Translations under genes and position numbers: made by a program
The notes under the pieces: model-generated
Seen by the model: only the letters and a program-made list of their open reading frames with translations
The model's database searches: none
What the model was told of the DNA's origin: nothing
Part shown: positions 5,804 to 5,879 of the stretch, piece after piece
Layout of the letters: each line of letters starts with the position of its first letter
Numbering within the stretch: the first letter of the stretch is position 1
Assembly (NCBI GenBank): GCA_005888525.1
Contig: VBAB01000187.1
Span: 452 to 6,330 of the forward strand
Direction of reading: 5' to 3'
Source: Alphaproteobacteria bacterium
Lineage (GTDB): Bacteria; Pseudomonadota; Alphaproteobacteria; Rhizobiales; Hyphomicrobiaceae
Length of the DNA stretch: 5,879 nucleotides

Positions 5804-5879
5804 ATGAACAAGGCGGCCTATACCGGCTACCCGCTTCCCGCGAAGGACGCGCTGGAAGCGGTGGCATATTTTTCCAATT
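5804..5879 (+). CDS. Possible start of an unrecognised gene running off the window
   Basis: From ATG 5804 the frame stays open for 25 codons to the edge, beginning MNKAAYTGYPLPAKDALEA. Most of the first 18 codons end in G or C, as in the genes before it. There is no Shine-Dalgarno sequence, and a strong hairpin with a T-run (5831-5873) lies within it, which argues against coding. A GTG at 5755 in another frame is also open to the edge. The family is not recognised. The rest of 5749-5803 shows nothing else I can support. Confidence 0.18.
   Translation, partial: MNKAAYTGYPLPAKDALEAVAYFSN
5831..5873 (+). terminator. Candidate rho-independent terminator of the sigma-sensor unit
   Basis: CCGCTTCC (5831-5838) pairs perfectly with GGAAGCGG (5854-5861); inside it CGCG (5839-5842) pairs with CGCG (5848-5851) around a five-base loop AAGGA, leaving a two-base bulge CT (5852-5853). 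Five Ts follow at 5869-5873, seven bases after the stem. The stem is strong, but the gap before the Ts is longer than usual, so function is uncertain. It lies 82 bases beyond the sensor stop codon. The Ts fit only the + direction. Confidence 0.4.

Noticed and set aside
5827..5879. C-terminus of a convergent minus-strand gene, with its stop codon at 5827-5829
   Set aside because: Only 16 codons are visible, with mixed codon bias and no recognisable sequence, so it cannot be supported.

Overview
This is a GC-rich window (a sampled 60-base stretch of the large gene is about 72% GC) with every convincing gene on the + strand. The glnE protein sequence, the ECF sigma / membrane anti-sigma / periplasmic metal-sensor module and the codon use all suggest an alphaproteobacterium, most likely of the order Hyphomicrobiales (Rhizobiales). 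That placement comes from family resemblance recalled from memory, not from a search; I cannot name the genus.

Layout. Positions 1-219 hold the 3' end (or all) of a small unrecognised gene of clearly lower GC (about 52% by hand count). Positions 220-341 are almost filled by a 90-base palindromic repeat made of two inverted, near-identical arms (246-335), a REP/BIME-type element that ends six bases before the glnE start codon. Positions 342-3200 encode a full-length GlnE, the two-headed enzyme that adenylylates and deadenylylates glutamine synthetase. A 111-base gap (3201-3311) with no convincing promoter or terminator follows.

Positions 3312-5748 form a probable four-gene unit: an exported EF-hand protein with a long charged linker (3312-3980), an ECF-type RNA polymerase sigma factor (4022-4636), a single-pass membrane protein that is the likely anti-sigma factor (4673-5218), and a single-pass protein with a periplasmic helical domain of the heavy-metal-sensor / CpxP-like type (5215-5748). 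The last two overlap by ATGA. The order sigma, membrane protein, periplasmic sensor parallels the CnrH/CnrY/CnrX logic: the sensor sees an envelope signal, the anti-sigma carries it through the membrane, and sigma is released. The EF-hand protein in front of the sigma gene suggests that a divalent cation, perhaps calcium, is part of the input or output of this circuit; that is inference. A GC-rich hairpin followed by five Ts (5831-5873) may end the unit, but it lies in a tail (5749-5879) that may also hold the start of another gene.

The points most worth a second look are the covarying inverted repeat abutting glnE, the EF-hand-plus-ECF module with an anti-sigma that lacks zinc ligands, and the EF-hand loop whose key glutamate is a lysine.
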